From Plasmopara viticola (Eukaryota > Oomycota > Peronosporomycetes > Peronosporales > Peronosporaceae): a DNA stretch of 64,000 nucleotides. The notes beneath the pieces are model-generated. The model saw only the letters and a list, made by a program, of their open reading frames with translations, was not told the origin of the DNA and did no database searches. Numbering within the stretch: the first letter of the stretch is position 1; every line of letters begins with the position of its first letter. This document shows, one piece after another, positions 44,831 through 58,800 of the stretch. A program made the translations under genes and the position numbers. The stretch spans positions 62,001-126,000 of the forward strand of contig MBPM02000026.1 in assembly GCA_001695595.3 (NCBI GenBank). The letters run 5' to 3'.

Positions 44831-46828
44831 ATCGCGCTCATCTTTGTTGGTACGGTAAAGACAAATAACCACAAGGCAGCTGACGAAATCATCGTATCGG
44901 CCATTAGAGAAAGGAGCCGCGTGCCCATAAGGCTGTCCATTATATATGGGCGGCCGAGCCACTGATAAAATGCGACGATTTGTCGGAGTTTGGAGACCTT
45001 GCGTTGATGGGCGCGGCGGTCGACCCGACTGTAAAGCTCATGGGTCACATGGCCAAAGGCGTTCATCCTCAAGGGTATTCATAGTCGGGTATTACCGCTA
45101 AATAATCGCGATTTGACCGCCAGGTTGACCCAGAGAGCAAACCCAACGAGTACATTAGAAAGTTTAGGAATCGTTGATTCTTAGAAAGAAGATGCAAGGT
45201 TGAAGCGGAAGAGGCCTTTTCCTGTGCTTCACATCGTTAAGACTAACATAATTTCAGGTGAAATTCTTCGTATCGTATGGTGCCAGAAGCTTCTTGTGAA
45301 GTGGCGCTTTCATAGCCGTTGTATTTCGGTCGCGCATTGAGTAAGTCCCCTCATCCATGCTCGAGACTCACGCTCACAGCGTCTAGCGTGGCAGTCTTCC
45401 GAAGCCGAGACATCCTTGTCTCCGTCTCCTCATGTCAGCAGATTCTATAAATATAGCCTCACGGACGAATTGTCGGGTTGGACAACTAAAGGGATTTCCC
45501 AGTTTCCAGACACTTCCTTCAATTAAATTGGAATAATGACATTTCCAAGGATGCCCCCATATCGCCCTTAGCTTACAACGCCATAAACAATCCTATTGTG
45601 CAATTTGACACGACAAATTGATACGACACCTAGGCTACTTGCATAGCAGTCGTAATTTGCGCTAGTACAAAATCTATATCAAGCAGAAGCTGTTGCGCGG
45701 GAAGTGGTCTTTTGAGAGCCCCCTGAGCGCGCGAAGCAGCAAAGTTAACATTTTGGTGCCGTGTCCTGCATCGGCTCATTAAAGTCCACTAGAAATTCCC
45801 TCAACTTTCTCATCCGAATTATTGTCAAGGAGAAAGTAGAAGTCTCACGAAAGGGCGACTTATCGATGATGAGTGAGGCATATAGCCCCTCGTCCGCCGC
45901 ACAAGTGACTTTGTTTACTGACCTTAACCAACGGGATGTTGTTTTTGACCTTACTCACTTCCTCATGGCTCTCGATGTTGGTGACTTAATTAACTAGGGC
46001 AACTCAGGTTGGGTATTTACCCGAGAATCCATGATCTTTAACTATTTTTTGATTGAGACTTCTTGCATGACCGGTGAGTTTGGCAACAAGTCTAGAATCT
46101 TTAGGGGGCTTTGATAGCATTGTCATCAACTTGAGACTTCTGTGCATCGCTCGTAGGCAAAGAGCAAGACGAGAGATCGCCGGATCGCACGCATTCCTCT
46201 CCTCACGTGGAGGCAGAGGCGCCTGCGGACCACCGAGCGAGGAAAAGCAATAGACGCGTGATATTCGCTGCAATGGAGTGAAAGGCTTTTCAAAAGTCTT
46301 CTTTGCCTGAGCGGCGGTACACCGCCCTTTAAGTCTTGATCCTTTGCAAGAATTATTAGATCACTGCATGCAAGCTATTATCATTATAATTGACATATAG
46401 TCTTTGGGAAAACTGTACCTCGAGGTTTCCATTATCGCGTGGGCATTGCTCACTTGACACCGATTTGCGCATAGCCATACGCCGTAGGGTTTAAAGATGT
46501 ACACTTAGCGACCTATACACTCCTATTACTTTCACTTAACAAGGAACCTTGCATTAAGAATACTCTTGCGTGACCTTTGCATGTCCATGTTTGTCAAGCT
46601 TCGAGATCCTTGATTTATATCAACAAAGCTGTGCAAGCACTAAGAATGGCGGCCGTCCAGATGCCAGTGATGATGTCAAGCCTTTATCAATTTGACTTGC
46701 GCAACTGTCCAACAACATTAGCACAAAGATGCGCAAAAATTCCTTATAAGAGGGAATGATATAGATTAAAGGGAATGATATAGAGGTTGAACCTTAATCA
46801 TCTAAAGCGCCTTGAATTCCGCGCCGGC
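44830..46828. other. Intergenic region upstream of VPS13
   Basis: Probably contains more decayed retroelement DNA just after 44,830, then the VPS13 promoter. The open frames at 45,761-45,997 and 46,004-46,273 have no motifs I recognise. A 14-bp direct repeat (GGGAATGATATAGA) occurs at 46,752-46,765 and 46,771-46,784, just before the VPS13 start. Confidence 0.45.
46752..46784 (+). repeat. 14-bp direct repeat in the VPS13 leader
   Basis: GGGAATGATATAGA occurs twice with 5 bases between, ending 44 bases before the VPS13 ATG. Function unknown; it may be a chance slippage duplication in the 5' leader. Confidence 0.7.
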
Positions 46829-49800
46829 ATGTTCCTTCAGCGCTACGTGCACGTGGTGTTGGACGCTGTTCTGGGTAGCTACGTGAAGAATATTGATCCT
46901 GCAGCACTACAGATCAGTGTATGGAATGGCAAAATCGAGGTGGAAGCCGTGGAGCTTCAGCCAGATGCTTTTCCCCTGCCCAAGCAGATGCGCCTTGTCA
47001 AGGGCACGTTGCGCCAGCTCCGCATCGAGCTACCCTGGAAACAATTAGCCAATCAGCCTATTCGCGTGGATATACAAGACGTGAGTCTATTGTTCGAGGT
47101 CTGTGCCGACGATCGCGCGGCCTCTGGCAGCGATGTGAAGTCCAACCAGCAGCGCCACCAGAAATTGCAGCGCAAACGCGCGGCACTTGACGCCGTAGAG
47201 AAGGCAGCCGAATTGAACGAAAACGACAAAACACAAGGCGAGAGCTGGACGCAAAGTTTTCTGTTTAAATTAGTGGTCAAAGTGCTCGACAACGTCCAAG
47301 TTCATGTGCAGCACCTTCATTTGAGGTTGGAGGACGCCATATCCGAGCCAGAACACGCCTACGCAGTGGGTATGACTCTGGAGGCGATTATTATTAAGTC
47401 AGCAGATGAGGGTTGGAACTACACTATGGTGGGTCGAGGCCAGCAGGCACAGTGTAGCGTGCCTTTCATTAGAAAGAAGATGGACATCAACAAGTTTGGC
47501 ATTTACTGGTCACTCCCTCTTATGCCAACTCCAAGTGCTGTGCTAGACGATGCCGAGGCGTTTGCGACTTTAATGAGGAGTAATTTTGTCGCTGAAAATC
47601 CTCAAAAGGACGTGGCACCGTTCTCGTCACCGCTGATGTCGATTAAACCCGAATCAAAGAAGACAACATATCTACCGCTGTTTAAGTCTAGCGATTATAT
47701 CATACATCCACTTACAGTGTCCATGAAATTGACGGTAAATGACGGAAACGCCAAATTGCCTACCACGCACCAAGAGCTGAGTGAGCGCGTGTTACTGAGA
47801 CTTGGAACGCCCTGGATGGTGGAAACGATTGATGCGATTGGAGACTCAGCTTGGAGCGAGTTTTTGGCTATAATGCCGAAGATGGCTCGAGAGCGCAAGT
47901 ATACGCTAGGTTTTGTTTTCTCCGAAGCTTGGTCCGTGGCAAGGGAGTTAACGGAGGAAGAGGATGAGATTCCGACGGTAACCCAATTCAAGGAAGCCTT
48001 TTCAAGCTGTATGCAGTGGTCAATAAAAGAAGTCGACCGTGTTGAACCCTGTATTGTTAAATACCGTGAGGCGGTTGTTCATGTGATGGAGGAAAAAAGC
48101 ACATACATTGATGCACAAGCCAGTATTGATGACATCAGTTTAACGCTAAACCGCCAGCAGTACTTGAGTGCAATTTCCCTAATTTCATTCGTGTCAGTTA
48201 AGCGTCGACAAGCCCGGTTTCTTAGTTTTCGACCAAAGGAAGTTTGTGTCAAAGATAATCCGAGAGCATGGTGGCGATATGCAGTAAATTCTGTGCTGCT
48301 AGAGGTTCGTGAGCGTTTGGCTCATGTCGATTGGGAGGCGCTAGAAGTGTTACGACATCGAAGAAATCGATACAAGGAATTATTTCTTGTGTTGAAACAC
48401 GGCGATACATTTGCAGCTTCCCTTGTTCCATCGAATCTGCGCTTACTACCAAAAGAACTGGCACATAACGAGTTTGATGATCTGGAAATAATTTTAGACA
48501 TTCAGGATATAATCAGACTTCGCCGTGCTGTACGCAAAGACATTGCTGATAAGGAGAAGGAAAAGGAACAAATAAAAAAATTACAAAGGCATCGTGACAG
48601 TAAAGAAAATTTGCGTGGTCTTCAAGATTTAGAAGCTCCTGCGAGCTCGCGGATCTGGTCGTACGCCACGTGGCTTACAGGTGCTGGTGGAGCAGTGTAT
48701 GATAGGAACTCCGGTCAAACTGGATCACGGGGGGATGGTTGTTCTCCTGTTGCAGCCGTGAAATGGAGTGACCAGGATACTAAGGATTTATACGAGGCAA
48801 TTGATTATCACCCAAAGGAAGACGGTCTTGAAAGTATCGTATCAGAAAGTGGTGAAATTGGAGATGCTGCTGCAAGAAAAAAGGGCATACTTCATAAGCA
48901 CCAACACATACTGTATCGATTTCAGCTTACTCTTGCTAAAGCAAGCTTTAGATTGAGCCTCGGAGACGTCTCTACGGATCACAACGACGTCACTCTTTTA
49001 AAAGGAGTGGGTAAAACAATTCCTACAAAGACTTCTTGTTCGTCTCACTTAATTGCGTCACTAGAGGACGTCGAGGTTCAATTTTTAGTGCGACCGTCAT
49101 GCGTGGAGGTAGGTATTCACCTTCAAGATGCTCTCTTATACCAAAATTCAAGCTCTTCTTCACTGCATGACAACGTATCTCACAGACGCCGGTCCGACGA
49201 TTCTTCAGGAACCGCTTTCTTTCTTCAGCGAATGGATATAGATGAAGTACTGGAGTATCATCCTGTTGGAGTGCGAAATCAAATGAGCAGCGTACGGCTC
49301 CGCCATTGCGAACGGAAACTGCCTCTGGTGCATCTAAATGTTGAATTTGAGTGCCATCAAAAAGTTGAGGAGCAATCGGATCTAAAAAAAGAGAATGATT
49401 TTGATGATGTTGCGGTTGCTGCTTACATACTGCGGGTGTCATTCGTCACCCAACCGATAAAATGTAACGTTAACTTGATGTTCCTTCTCGATGTGGTGGC
49501 CGTATTTTCGCGTCCCATTTACGTAGACTTATCGAGTCTTGAGCATAGTGCATGGGTGCGAGCACAAACACTACGACGATATAGTGCCGCTCAGTTGCGT
49601 GGTGCATTGGCTCGAAGGACAAAAGTAGACATACGATTGGACGTAATTTCGCCGCTGATTAATGTAGTGCAATCGCCACCGTTAGATACTGGTGTTCCTA
49701 CTGGTAATGAGGTGAGCTTGCTGGTATTTCTTGGTCATTTAAAGGCGCAAACGAAGCATCCGGGTAATTCTTTCGATTCCGAAAAAAAGGTTTCAGTCGC

Positions 49801-52800
49801 TAGTCGAATCAAAATTAGTGAAGAAAATCTTTACGATGTTTTGGAGATCGGCATATCGGGTATCGAAGTGCAAATTATTGACGTAGGAAGCAGTGACGTC
49901 GTGAGAAATGTATTTCGATTGCGATCGTACACAAGCATGAAAGCTGCTCGGCATCATCTTCTTGAGAAAACTTCGTTGACATTTAGTTTCTACATGAGTG
50001 TCACACCTGATGACCCGACTATTCCGCTACTCAAATTGTTCGGTGGAGTCGACAACGTTAATCTAAATTTGTCGGCTTCAAGTTTTCGCTCCTTACTTCA
50101 GTTACTTCACTCATTTGGCGAAAACGTTTTAGCTCATGCTCAACGGCAATTTGACAGGAATGCTACCACCGCTGAGGTAGTAAGCCAGTCTCCAACACGA
50201 ATTGTACCTCAAATGACACGACGTAGCAAGCCAAGACTCATACGAAAGGCTTCGTCTAACAGTAAGGCTGGCGCTGCTAACCTTTCCAGTAGTGGATCAA
50301 GTGGCAGGAATATTGAATACAGCCCCTACCTCGGTCTTGCAAGAAATATTCAACTCGAGCAAAAGAAGACCCACAAAGAAAAAATAGTCGACGATCAAGA
50401 TTTGTTGAAATTGTGGAATCGTGTAATTTGCCGGCTTCAATTTGGAGTAGGTGAAATTCTTTTGACACTTCGCCTTCGAGGATTGGAAAATAATTTCGGT
50501 AAAATTGTTCGCGTGCGTGTAGTGGACATAAACACGCAATTAAAAGTGAGGTGCTATGATAAAAAGCTAGAGTTTAAACTGGGCACTTTCTTTGTGGAAG
50601 ACATTTGTCTCTCGAGACCGTCGCGTTTAGCGGAAGTAGTGGAAAAAAAACGATTTCTTGTGAGATCCGGAGATCAGGACGTCTCGACCCATTTAGAAGA
50701 GATTTTGAAATCAAAGAAGCCCCCCCCTTCATCAAAGCGGTTAATTCAGGTGGCCATCACGAGTATCGCCTCTGACGCCGTGATGCCGAAGGACTCTGTA
50801 AAGTGGAAACAAATTCGACATTCACCACTTTCCGCGTCTTCTGACGAGCACTCTGTCTGGCAAGACCCACTAATTACTTCGCTTTCAGCTGATGCAAGTT
50901 TGCGGCTATTAACAATTGATATTTATCAAGATACGCTGGCTGAAGTATTTTTGTTTTTCTTCACGCATAATAGAGAAGAAAGCGCGGGTAATGCACAGGA
51001 ACAATCACTCCCTCCCCCTGCACTATTACTGCGAAGCACTAGTGAAGCAAGCGCAGCGAGCAAAAATAGGTATCCGCGAGATATGGAGGAGCAGTCCGTC
51101 TTGTCTTCGGCAGACACGGAAGCAAATGAAGGTACTCTATCAAGAAAAATTGGCGTATGGGTGGCGTCTTCGCTTTTAGAAAACATTTCAGGCATTAGTC
51201 CAGAGACAAAAATGATTGGTGATGACCCAGCAACTACCGATTTTAGTATTTATGCCGAGGAAGAGCTGCCGGCATCCATGCAACTACGACTTCACGTAGA
51301 AGGTTTGTCTCTTTTCATACACTTAAATGATAAGCAGAGATCCAAAGGAATGTCATCAGCGCTCGCTTCATTGACAGCGCAGCAGTTTTGCTGCTGTGTA
51401 CAACAATTTCCACGCTATTTGAGCACATTTGCTTACTTGACGTCACTGAAAATCTGTGACATGTCTTTGCCCGACCAGTACTTCAGCGAGATCGTATCAC
51501 ATGGAAGTGCGTTCACAGAAGCTCGGAATGACACTTGTCAATATGATGTTAAAGTTGCTGTGGGCCACGTTCCAACTCTAAGCGAGATATTAGCCAAAAT
51601 TGACAGTGTCCCTGCGGTGTTTTCATGCGCTGCGCAATTTTATGGCGCAGATGCTATACAGGAAGCATGGCATCCAGGCTATAGTAGCCGGTATTCGGTG
51701 CGACTTAAATCACCTCGAATTCGATTTCTTTACAATTTTGTCGATGACGTACGTAATTACTTTATGAAGGGTGTTCTATTGGAGACAGTTTTGTCAATCT
51801 TGTCTCGAAAACAAAATGATATGCTCTGGGAGGGTGATTTTCAGCTGGAAAATATTCACGAAGACGCGGCACTTGCAAATCGGGACGACGTGATAGGGGA
51901 AGACGTAGAAGCTGAAGCTCAAATGAGCGATACCTTGGGGTCTGATGTTGTATCTATGTTTCCACTCGTTGATATACGCCTGGAAGATACAGTGGTTGAG
52001 ATGCCCCCTCACCGAATGTCGTCTGAGTCTCTATTGCTACGCTTTGATAAATTCCAATGTTCTAATGAATATGTTGTTAGTAGCTTTTTGGGAATGGAAA
52101 ATCGTATTGTGGCCAAAGTGCTGCTAAATTCTTCACTGAAGCAGGTGCAACTAGAAATGAACGCGCTTAGGATCGTCACTGTGATTCTTGTGGATCGCAA
52201 CGATGTGGCTAAGGAATTGGGCAATGGAGGGTTTATCACACAAAGCTTACTGGGGCTGAACAACTACATTCTATCGGTGGATTTTCGCTCACATAATGAT
52301 ATCAAACTAAATTTGAGCTTTGATCCTGTACGTTTGGTCTGCAATCAAGAACAGTACGCTTTTGTGCTAAGAGTGCCTTTGCAGAACTACCGTGAGCGCA
52401 CTCGGTATCATTTTTCGCAGCCAGCCAATCCGACAGCTAGAATATTGTCTCGTCAATTCTCGTTTGCTCAAAAGCTCGATAGAGTTTCCTCTTCCAAAAG
52501 GTTTCAGGAGAGCAGTGACGCATCAAGCAAAGGGACTAGCGCATCTGAGGCCCCGGGTATATCCTTAGAGAAACAACTGATTCTTGATTTTCACATTCCA
52601 GAGATTTCAGTAGAGCTACTAGAGGGGCAACGCGGCTACCATCCGTCAAACAGTGGCGATCTCGATATGATTGAGACAAACAATACGAACGTTGGCTCAA
52701 TTTGCGGTCTGTCTCTCTCCGTGCTAGCAGGGCGTGCACGTTACAGTTTAACAAATGGTAGATTGACAGCAAGTGTTGACTTGGAGGGTGTTCATATTCG

Positions 52801-55800
52801 GGACTCGCGTGTCAACTCAAAGATGTCTGTCTCGTATCGCGACGTTATGGTTTTCGAGCAGTACCAGGAAGGTCTACCAAAGGCGATAAAACTTTATTTT
52901 GAGCGTGACAATTGCAATGTAGACGTGTCGACAATAGGTTTTGATCCAGCGTTTAATCGTCGTGGAAGAGGAAAGCAAACGCCTAAAACACAATTTAAAA
53001 GTGTGTCATCTAAAACTATTGTAGGCCTTTTTGGATCCGAGTTGTCACTACGGCGAACAGATTCCGAGATCTCTGCTTGCTCGCCATCGTCGTCAACTAT
53101 GACAAATCGTCATGCGTATTCGACCATATCTGACGAAGAAAAGACATCTTCCTTGACGGTGGGAACAGAAGACAGAATGGAGCTAGCAATTGAAGTGGCG
53201 GGGTTTAAAGTGATCCCGTCCAATATTTATTATGACATTATCAATTTCTTGACAGCTCCTCCAGAATTACGTGTAGATGCTGAAGATCCTGATAGTGGTC
53301 GAGACAAGATTCTGGATAATGCTTTTTCTGACAGCTTAATTCCGGTGCTACCCTACTACCGCCGAATCAATGTCGAAATAAATTTAGGATCGTCCGCTTT
53401 GTTGCTGGTGGAAGACCCTAACAAGTTAAAGTCGCGGGCGTTAATGTTATCGTGGGAGGCGTCAATTAATTTTAACTCTTTACGTCAAACAAACGAAGAC
53501 GAATGCCCAAATCTCGAGGATAGAGTTAATGAATCTTCGGCAAACAGTCGAAATCAGATTCACTTCTGCATTTGTCTTGACAATGTCCACGCCACCTCAC
53601 GACTATCGGAAGAGAGCGTCTGGGCGGCGGAGCATGCAGCGACAGCTGCATCTGCCGACTGTTTAAAGCCTATTGATATGGAGACTGTCATTCAAATGGA
53701 CCTTCTTGCCCATTTCCTCCGCTTCCGGATGACGTTTGATCGCGTAATAGAGCTTCGTTTTGGATATTTGGATTATTGTACCATGGTTGCAGCTGTCAAT
53801 CATATCCTTTGTCAACCATTTGTCTCCATGCAGCCAACTTCTTCAGGTCCGAAACAACGCTCCGCGTCTGGCTCTTCCATTTCGTCTCATTCGTGCGGGG
53901 GCGAAGAAAGCGACGCTTCACTTTATGTCGGGCAACGGCGCAACCCGCTCTCAGGTCTGGCTTCAAAAAAATCCGAGCGACAACGTACAGCTGCTCTATA
54001 TGGATCATCCTTAATCTATTTGGTTTCTGCTAGCTTCCGAGGACGTCTTGAGACGCGGCCTGTGGTTGGCTATTATAGTTCAGCTTGGCGCAAACGATAC
54101 CTTGTGTTGCCGTATACAGCACAGCAACGACAACTGGTTCAGAGTGTAGCTTTTCGTATTTTGCCGGCATCTGGAAGTCGACGACAAATTGGCGATGAAG
54201 TCTACTACGGGGATCGAATCATTTTGGAGGGTGTGATCGATTACAGCAAGGACGATAAGACCGCAAAGGAAAAATCAACTGTAAAAGAGGCAACAACGGG
54301 CTCCCCAGTCGCTGATGCTCCAACCCAGTCGACACTAATTCAAAAGTACGACCAATTGGGCGCTTTTGGCTATTTAGGTCCGGAGGGCTCAGCTGGTGCC
54401 TTTGAAACGACGATATGGAAGCATGGAAGCACAATGTTCAATTCGGACAAGAGCGTTATCTACGATCGTGAGCTGATCGTGTTTGAGGAGCTTACGATAT
54501 ATCGCTCCTTCAGTAAAGGAACGAAGTTTGGCGTGGCAGATGTGACTGACCAGCAAATGGACTTTAACTCTGCACGATCAGGATTCCGGTCTGAAGGTGC
54601 ACATTCGGCAGACACAGTAGGCGCACGAGGTGGCGGATACCTCATGTTTAATGGTGTTGGTGATGCGCCCATCCCGTTTGCATTATCGATCGTATCAGAC
54701 AAAGGCAAATCCCGGTACGTGCGACGCGATACAAAAGGCAGTGTCATTATTGAGGATATTGACACAACCAGTGAAGTTGGTAATTGTGATGGTGATACTG
54801 CTGGTATCGGTGATTCATTCAAAGAGAATCAGAGCGGCTTGCAAAGGAACAAGAGAAACAATCGCAAAAAGCTCTTAGCGTATTTCTCTTTTCTAAAAAA
54901 TCTCAAGATCTTAGAGATTACGCTGCCAGGTGTGAATGCGACAGTTGTCAACGACTTTCATAATATGCTTCTGCCATTGCTTCATTTTCGTGTGGCAACG
55001 TTACATGCCGATATTCGAGGAAGATTGGAAGAAAAGTTTACAGCACTAACCAGTCTGCGTTTTGGAATCCAAGCCTACAACTCACAGCTTGCTGTATGGG
55101 AGCCTGTGCTCGAAGACTTCGAGGTGAACATGGCGTATCATGGAATGGGTGGTGTATTGTGTGACTACTGCATGTCCGAGAGGCAGTCAGTTTCTCCCAC
55201 GGGTGCAGCCTTGCGGTGCGACGGAATGCCTTTGTGTCTTTTTCGCTCTTCTCGGACTGAGGTTTTTACTAGTGCGGCTGCACACTCATGGGAATCCAAA
55301 AATTTTATATACCGGGAGCTATTAGAGCAGCCTGATGTCCAAGATGGGGCCAAATTGGCAAACACGTTTATGATTGTGGCTAAAGACGACTTCAATATCA
55401 ATATTTCGCGCAATGTGATTAACGTGCTGGTGCATTTTTTTGCTTTAGTAACAAGGGTGACCGCAGCTGAGGAAGCCTTATTATCGCGCCTTGGTCCATT
55501 CATTTATGTGGACAACCAGTCCGGCATTCCGTTCGTCGTTGCAACTCACCCATCGTCTTCAAATAGTACACAACACGCAGCAGGTGGAACGCCGTCATCG
55601 TCTCGAACACCCGCAGGCTCCATTGAAATGCCTACTGAGGTACCGGGTGCTGATACCACTGAGGACATTTTAAAGGCTGGAGCTGCCATGTTCAAAAGCA
55701 ATGCCTGGAGCCGCCGTCGACTTTCAACAATGCTAAATGATATCTCGTCTTCCGATACCAAGTGGGTACGAGTTGAAAGCGGCGAGCGCGTAGCGACAGA

Positions 55801-58800
55801 TATTGTTGCACACGAAGCACCAGCAGGATGCGTGACTTCGCCGCTGCGTCGATTGTTGTGGCTCAGACCGCAGTCTGGTTCGCAAAAATCGACTTCTTCC
55901 AAAGCAATTCCAGTACCGATTGGTTATTCCAACCGGAGCTATCTTCACCTTGAAAGCAGCGAAAAGCAGCGTGATTCGTGGCACGGTGAGAGTATTATAT
56001 GCGAAACCGTTGCAGAACAAGGCACACTTGTTTTGCGGCTTCGAGGAAAGATCCAGCTGACAAATTTCTTCAATATTCCTATCCGAGTGATTTACGATGA
56101 CCAACGGGTGGAGAAGATAGAGCCTGGTAGCAAGGGAGTGCACTACATTCCTATACAATATCTCGAGTCAGGAACGATTGCATTTCAGCCTTTGCTTACA
56201 AATGGAAAGGTTCAGCGCTCGGAACCGCTTTCAATCGCGTATCTTTTGCGGTCAAATGACAGCAAGGTCCGAGGTCGTTCCAATCGCCGACAAAACCTCG
56301 GCTCGCTCGAATTGCGCAAAGCTTTGACTTTCTACTGGGATGTTCATCCGAACGCAGAGAGCAAGAATGATTCAGATTTCACGTTTGGTTTGTCACTTCC
56401 ACCATTTCAAGTGATTCTGACTGCATTGCGGAAGTCAGAACGCCACGAGACGATAATCAATTTGCAACCACCAATTGTTTTGGAAAACCTTTTGCCTTAT
56501 GAAGTATCGTATCGCACAGTTTGCATGAAATCGGAAGCTGAAGTCGCGTGGGTGGCAGGCAATTCTGCTTCTTTTTCGGGCGTGAGCGGAAAAGTGTCGT
56601 CGGGACGCTCAGCCTTTGTACCGGAATTAGAAATTCTGGAGCGGGATATGAAAAGCGGCGAGGTGACACAAATTCCGACAGTCGTGGGGTTAAGTCTCGC
56701 ACTACCGCAAATTCAACTTGATCGATTTTCTCGCTGGTCAGATGACTCATTCATATATGGCTGTCAGTCATTTTGCGAGCGGATTAAGCTCAACATGCGC
56801 GATGACTGCGAGTTCGAGGATTCTGCTCCCGCAAACAAACTTACTATCTGCGTGGAGATCACGCAATTGGAAAAATTACGTTCTCGTGCGCTAAATGCGC
56901 TTTGTCCAGTCGTTTGCAGAGTGTTCACGGAGTACTGGTTAATTGACCGTACGTCTCTATCACTTGCATTTTACACTGCCGACAATTACCTTATTCCTTC
57001 TAATCACCCGGGCCGTCCTATTGACGATAAACGTAACGCAAAATCGTCTTCTGTCTCGCTGTCAGTATTTTCTTGTGAGAGTAAACAAGTTGTGTCAAAG
57101 ATGAAAATTGGTATACAAGAAAGTATAGGAGAACGAGAAGTGCAGTCCGAGCCGTTTGATATCAGTGCGGTGGGTGTACGAGGGCAGATTCTTGTGCCCA
57201 CCGCCCGGTCTCGCGAGACTCGGTCTCTACTTTCCACAATTGCAGAATTTAAAGCGCCATCGGATGGGCTTAAAACGACCTTTAAGCAGTACGAATTTGG
57301 TGTCATGATCGAGCAAGGTCCCGAAAAATTTTCCCGGTCGCGTGTCGTAACTTTAGTTCCGCGCTACTATTTTATTAACACTTCAAGCAGATTCGAAATT
57401 TGCATTCGGCAGGAGCGCTCAACGGATTCTAGTGCTGTAATCTTGCTTCGTCCACAAGAGACAAAAATCTTTCATTGGAGCGATTCTCGCTTGCCTTCGC
57501 GTGTTCAAATTTGCTTTGTTCTTTCGGACAAGCGCCACAGTGAGCACGACACCGTATCTTATGCAAATTCTTCGCAATGGAGTGCACCGTTTGAACTTTC
57601 GGCGGTAGGCAATTTTGTTCTTCGAGTTAAAGCGAAAGTTCGACCGGCGCCATCATGTCTCCCTGAATGCTTCGAAGGAAGTGTAACGAAACGTGCGCAT
57701 GTCGAAGATGACGAAGCCAACTTAATTTTCGACGAAGGAGACAGATTTAATGAGGCAGAGCGTATGCTTTCCGAGGAAATTCAACTAAATGTCGTGGTCG
57801 AACTCCACGATCCATCATTCTTGGTGTATCTGGAAGAGGGAGAACAGCATACCCAGCTACCTTCCTCTTTTGGGTACGAAAAGAGCGATCGAGAACACAC
57901 GCTGATAGTCAAGCATAAGGAGAGTGAGATGTTCGTGCCATTCAAGATAAAAAATGAGTGCAGCAATCTGGCCTTGATGGTGTGGCAGAAAACACTTGTG
58001 AAAGATGACAAGGGGAAAACAACGATAAGTTTTGAAGGTGGAGACGTTGTGCTTCCTTTTCACACCATTGACTACGTTCCATTTCGCTTTTCTGCATTCC
58101 CTACTGTGTTTGTTCAGGTCCAGAAAATGGCAGGGTTGGGCTTTGGAGCATTGCGAAAGGAGCACCCACAGCAAAAATATCGCCCAAAAGCGCGAAAGTC
58201 AAAGTTTGCTTCTGCCGATCGACGTGTTAACGATGCCTCAATAAGTACGCTTACTCGAGCAGCGAGCTTGGGCCAGCTTAAGGTTGTCGCAAGTTTTGAA
58301 GTCCAGCTAAAGAAGCTTCAGCTTTTGCCGACGATCGATGTGTCTGAAGACGTGAATAAAAAACGATTATGGGCTGAAGTTTTGCTGGACGAAACTTCGA
58401 AAACATTACTGGTGACTGATATGCTACCTGGATTCTCCGGAGAACACAAACGACGGCGGCGGGCTACTCTACTTCGGAGCTGGAAGCGCTATAACACGTG
58501 CATTATGTATATTTCACATCTCCTCGCTGCATACCGAGTCCAGGCGACGAAAAAGTTGAATGACGATAGCGGACAAGACGCACCTTCAAAAACAAAGCGA
58601 GTGCGCTTCGTGGCAGACATGACAGAAGTGACGCGAAAGGATAATACTTACAAAGCCGGGGCTTTAGAGACAGCACAACAGGAAGATGAAGCTGTACGCA
58701 TTTCGCCGTCAGTCAACGCAGAGAAGAAGCTAGATGCACTAGCTCTTTGTGTTCAATTAGTGGACGCAACATACCTGGAAGAGGTATTTCTCCAGGCCGG

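Noticed and set aside
46787..46828. Upstream extension of VPS13 by 14 residues
   Set aside because: It begins at TTG. The next in-frame ATG at 46829 gives the canonical VPS13 N-terminus.
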